Below, one piece after another: positions 59,927 through 64,000 of a stretch of DNA of 64,000 nt (position 1 is its first letter; each line of letters begins with the position of its first letter). Source of the stretch: Siphonodentalium dalli. Lineage: Eukaryota; Mollusca; Scaphopoda; Gadilida; Siphonodentaliidae. The notes beneath the pieces were generated by a model. That model was not told the DNA's origin. It made no database searches and worked only from the letters and a program-made list of their open reading frames with translations. The DNA lies in contig CP136063.1 of the NCBI GenBank assembly GCA_032622095.1, positions 269,507,426-269,571,425 of the forward strand, read 5' to 3'. A program made the translations under genes and the position numbers.

Positions 59927-60229
59927 GAATGAGATATATTTAGATACGTGCAGACTGATACAAATATAGATAGAGAGAGGTTTATTTCTTCTAAAACTGA
60001 AGAACTACATACATTGCCAAATACTTTATAAACATTCATAACAGTAAATTACATCTTTTCAATACATGTTTGCCTAGGTAAACATTTCTTTATTGTTTAT
60101 GTATACATTGAAATACATAACTATCCAATGAAAATTCACAATCTATACGTATATATATATTTTTATGTAATCCATCTTGCATACTGCTCCTAGAGAGTGT
60201 TTATGTTAATAAAGAATCTGAATCTGAAT
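59927..60229 (+). mobile_element. LINE 3' untranslated region and tail
   Basis: AT-rich sequence running from the ORF2 stop to AATAAAGAATCTGAATCTGA, a short (AATCTG)n tail that marks the 3' end of the LINE at about 60229. Confidence 0.75.
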
Positions 60230-62229
60230 CATCGCGGGTAGAATTTCGCACCAACATTTTAAACTTATATAATTAATTTAAAGATGCTCTGGTTGTTCGA
60301 CTTTTTATACGGTTTTATTGTGTTTCGAGTAAAGTAATTAGAATCTCATTTGAGCTATCGACATTACTTTTGAACTTCCGAATATTCATAGTTGAGTACA
60401 CATTTTAGTGTGTTTTATAATTATTCTCATGGTTGTATGTCTAGCCGTCCGTCCGTTTTGTTTATGAATGACAACTTTAGTTAGGGTGATTGGATAGGAA
60501 CCAAATTCAGAACAGTGGAGACTATATTTTATTGCAAAAAGTCGCCGATTAGGACGAAACATGCTAACATATTTACACTATGTAAAAACGATGAACTCTC
60601 AATACAATATTGTTATACAGTTCATTAAATATTTTCTTCTTTTGATAAGTATTAATAAAATTACCTATAGTATCCAGATAAATTCTGGGTTTGGTCGTAG
60701 TATTTGTCATATTCCGAATTCCGGACTTGAAAAAAAACTCCCCAGTGAGGTATATGTCAAATGTCTACTGGTATATCTATTTACCAGTAGACTGTCAACT
60801 AAGTACTTACACACTTAAACAGTTATTACTTATAATTCCATCTCAACCGTTTGTATTTACACTTATTTCGCAACAAAATATATCATATATCATGTAAAGT
60901 GCGTCGATCCGTAATACACACAACACAATAAGAAATATTCAAATGAAATAATCGCGATGGCACGTGTTCGGCAATCAAACTCGGATGAGTCTGGTCAGCG
61001 ATACTGGTCAATCAGCAGCTCACGAGACACCACTCACGCCGACAACCAATTAAACCGGAGTTCACTGGTGCGGAATTCTGGCAATTAACGTCGCGGCGAG
61101 TGGTGGGCGTGATCAATATAACCACGCGGATTGTTGTTAATTTGCATATGATATGCTACTCATCCAAAAATGAATGCAATGTCTGCACACTCTCATAACG
61201 CCAGAACACATAAGCAGAACACTAAACGGTAACACTTAGAGAACACCTAATAGGTTTGTTGTGTGATACCCATAATATATGAGCAGGTGGATGCACGCAC
61301 CCCGGTCCCACATATAGAGGCACCCCTGTCTTGAACTTCGATAGTGGAAACTTCACCAGTGATGTCCAGAGCAGTCTACCTTGCGGCAGTTTACAAAATG
61401 TCAGGATATGATTAACAAAAACATAGAATATACGTCTAGACTCCCTTGGATTAACCGGCTAATCATATTCCCGTGTAAAAACTAATGAATTAAACGCTCT
61501 TTATGTGGGCGTGATATATTGACTCAATAAATATCCCGATGTGATAACACATGCACGTAAAACCCTCGGGCGGACCCCAACCTCGAACCCAACCTGCACC
61601 CCGGACAGTAAACCCAGTAAAACCAGTTGGGACATTACCAACGCCATACACAGACGGAAATCCTAACGACAAAAAAAAACATACGCTACAAAGTCAGCAG
61701 GCTGCAACTGACGATGGTTCTATCAAAACAGTTGGCATCTTTGTTAACTCATTTGGAGTAATTTTCCAAAATTTCTAATTTCTAAATTTTTGCATAAATT
61801 AAATTAATCATTTAAGGGGTACGTTCTAAAACTCTTTTCAAAATTTCATTAAACCGCTCCAGGACCCAGCTTCCACTTCAAAAACTGATGTAATGAGAAC
61901 GGAGAACAATTTGTCTGCAATAAATTGGGACCTGGCCACCATGAAAATTACCCTCCTCTTTAACATGGCTAGCAGACATCCTCTCCTTTCTTATAACATC
62001 CATACATTTATTACCACCTTCATTATACATGGGAATATACATCATGGACAATTAGTGAGCCATAAAATCATGTATTGCTAACAACGGTACCTTTGAAGAC
62101 TACGTGAACAAATTAACCTTGCCACGATAGTGATTTTATATGTTATATTTTATTTACATGTATAAATAACTTATTGAGTATACTTTTATAACGGTATATA
62201 TGAATTAATATAGAATTCATATATAGTTT
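60230..62229. other. Unassigned sequence
   Basis: No supported gene or array. AACGCTCTTT (inverse of the recurrent AAAGAGCGTT word) occurs at 61493-61502. Confidence 0.45.
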
Positions 62230-63060
62230 GTATGCCCCCGACTTCAAGTTGAAGTCGGCGGGTATATAATCGACGTCTATGTCCGTCTATGTCCGTACAT
62301 ACGTACGTCCGTCCGTTCGTCCATACAAACTTTTTGCATTATTGTTCAGCAACCGCTGGGCAGTTTTGACTGAGATTGGTATGGCGATAGAACAGCATGG
62401 GGGGAACCACTACAAGCATAACACAGGTTTGGTCCACCAATTTTCACCAGAGTTATGGACCTTTTTTATATTTATAAAATTCAATGTTTCTATTGTTTTT
62501 TGGTTTCCAGATGATAGCGTGAGCTTTGGTGGTGCAATTGTAAATCCCGTATTTTTTATGGATCAGTTATATGGAATACATGTCAAGTACGAATTTGGTT
62601 ATGATCTGATGAATTTTGCCAGAGTTATGGGCCCCCCTTTTTTCAACTTAGAAATCAGTCCGTTTTGCATTATTTCAGCAACCACTTGGCAGATTTAGCT
62701 GTGTTTTGTATGGTGATGGAGTAGCATGGAGGAACAGATACATACAAAGCGCGGGTTTCGTCCACCCATTTTCACCAGAGTAATGCCCCCCTTTTTTACT
62801 TAGGAATTTAAATTTTTGTCCATCCGTACAAACATTTTACATTATTGTTCAGCAACCGCTGGGCAGTTTTAGCTTATATGTGGTATGGTGATAGATAACA
62901 TGGGAAAACAGATACTGCATAGCGCGGTTTTCGTCTACCCATTTTCACCAGAGTTATGCCCCCCCACTTTTTACTTAGTAATTACAATCCTGTCCGTCTG
63001 TACAAACATTTTGCATTATTGTTCAGCAACCGCTGGGCAGATTTAACTGATAATTATTAT
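62230..63060 (+). mobile_element. Hairpin-headed tandem repeat (~165-185-bp units)
   Basis: It begins with the hairpin CCGACTTCAA-G-TTGAAGTCGG (62238-62258) and a TCCGTCCGT-rich stretch. About four units follow, each starting near CATTATTGTTCAGCAACC (about 62337, 62666, 62829, 63013) with TTTTCACCAGAGTTATG. No coding capacity; frames across it are shadows. Confidence 0.7.
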
Positions 63061-64000
63061 GGTGATACCGCCCATGATTGATCCGTTTTGCTGCTGTCGA
63101 CTGCAAATCCCACACAACAGCGGACCTCTTGTTATGGATTAATCAATGGGTAGGTAGACAAACCCTTCTGTCAACTAATGAGATATCCAGGGTAAAATAT
63201 TAATTTAAATGTACATCTAGAGGTTTATAGATAAATAACTATGATAATTTAAAGGGACACACTCTATAAAATTTAAAGGGATTAACAGTTTTATGCTAGT
63301 GTCAGAGCTATAATGAAAATAACATTGATTGATGGAACAAACACACTATATACAACAGTACAACCTTAAATTTATTCCGAAGAAAATAGATACACAGGGG
63401 GGGTGGACAGGGGAGGGCGTACAATGCTTAGATCAGACCATTAGATAGATAATGGGGATACAGGAATACTATAAAAGGGGGGGTGTGATAGCAGCGGGTT
63501 CAACAGATCATTCTAAGTATTACAAGGATATAGGGACATGGATACATAATAGGATAGATGTTGGTGGGGATTTGTAGTTTTACCATCATATGGATTACAT
63601 GAATACGAAGACATATGACAGATACAGATATGAGAAGTGTTTGGTCAGGCCTTTTGGCAATCATATGAATGAGGGATATACTTAAAATGTGGGATGGGGT
63701 AGCTTAGGTCAGGGCATCGGATTGATCAAGCTTAATACAGGAACATGGTAACAATGAAGGGGGATAACGCTTAGGATGAGCGATTAGGTGGAGTTACGTG
63801 AACCTAGGGAAACATATTAGATGAAATGCACCTTAAACAAAATAATTTCCAAAATAAAATTAAAAATAATTTGGAAAATATTTGAAAACAAACCAAAAAA
63901 TAAAAAATAATTGTTTTTTTTAAAAATAAATTTGTTTAAAAAAAAAAAATTTAAATATTTTTTTTTTTTAAATAAATTGTTTTTTTTTTAAAATAAAAAA
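63061..64000. other. Unassigned sequence ending in AT-only DNA
   Basis: No gene supported. The last ~130 bases consist almost only of A and T homopolymer runs, which may mark a low-quality or contig-end region. Confidence 0.5.

Overview
The window looks like a repeat-rich, transposon-dense, probably intergenic stretch of a marine invertebrate nuclear genome. A mollusc is my best guess. The reasons are a Helentron-type rolling-circle polyprotein, piggyBac and non-LTR relics, many TA- or 8-bp-duplicated MITEs, and long families of 100-300 bp tandem units with phrases such as GGTCAAGGTC and GGCCATCTTGG. The species assignment is inference. There is no convincing intact host gene, rRNA or tRNA.

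Layout. 1-3.6 kb is a compound segment bracketed by ~140 bp inverted repeats, holding a ~190 bp tandem repeat and two copies of a palindrome-bearing repeat. 3.9-4.9 kb is an internally deleted hAT element with a perfect 8-bp target duplication and a surviving BED zinc finger. 4.93-13.6 kb (minus strand) is one near-complete Helentron/Helitron2 polyprotein gene: repeat-rich N-terminus, C76-like cysteine protease, OTU protease, zinc-finger region, HUH Rep nuclease, PIF1-type helicase, and EEP endonuclease. Two stop codons and two frameshifts break it. 14-19 kb holds MITEs, hairpins and relic repeats. 19.2-26.8 kb is a block of nested arrays. Within it, four 1.1-1.5 kb units each start with a short motif that matches the arm of their own terminal hairpin, as expected for non-autonomous Helentron-like (HINE) elements. 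28.5-32.8 kb carries two arrays of ~155 bp units. 36.2-37.9 kb is a broken piggyBac transposase. 42.4-42.9 kb (minus) is a relic coding region ending in a PHD-like finger. 43.5-46.5 kb is a 5'-truncated L2/CR1-like LINE with a single nonsense codon. 53.8-60.2 kb is the 3' part of a second LINE, split by a 4.9 kb TA-duplicated element that itself carries a 1 kb MITE. 62.2-63.1 kb is another hairpin-headed tandem repeat, and the window ends in AT-only sequence.

How the parts relate. The Helentron polyprotein is the only rolling-circle machinery seen, and the 20.7-26.8 kb units have the end structure of elements that such machinery could mobilise. Their end sequences do not match those seen at this Helentron's own 3' side, so a different autonomous relative is more likely their source. 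Most other elements are dead or non-autonomous copies. The nesting order gives relative ages.
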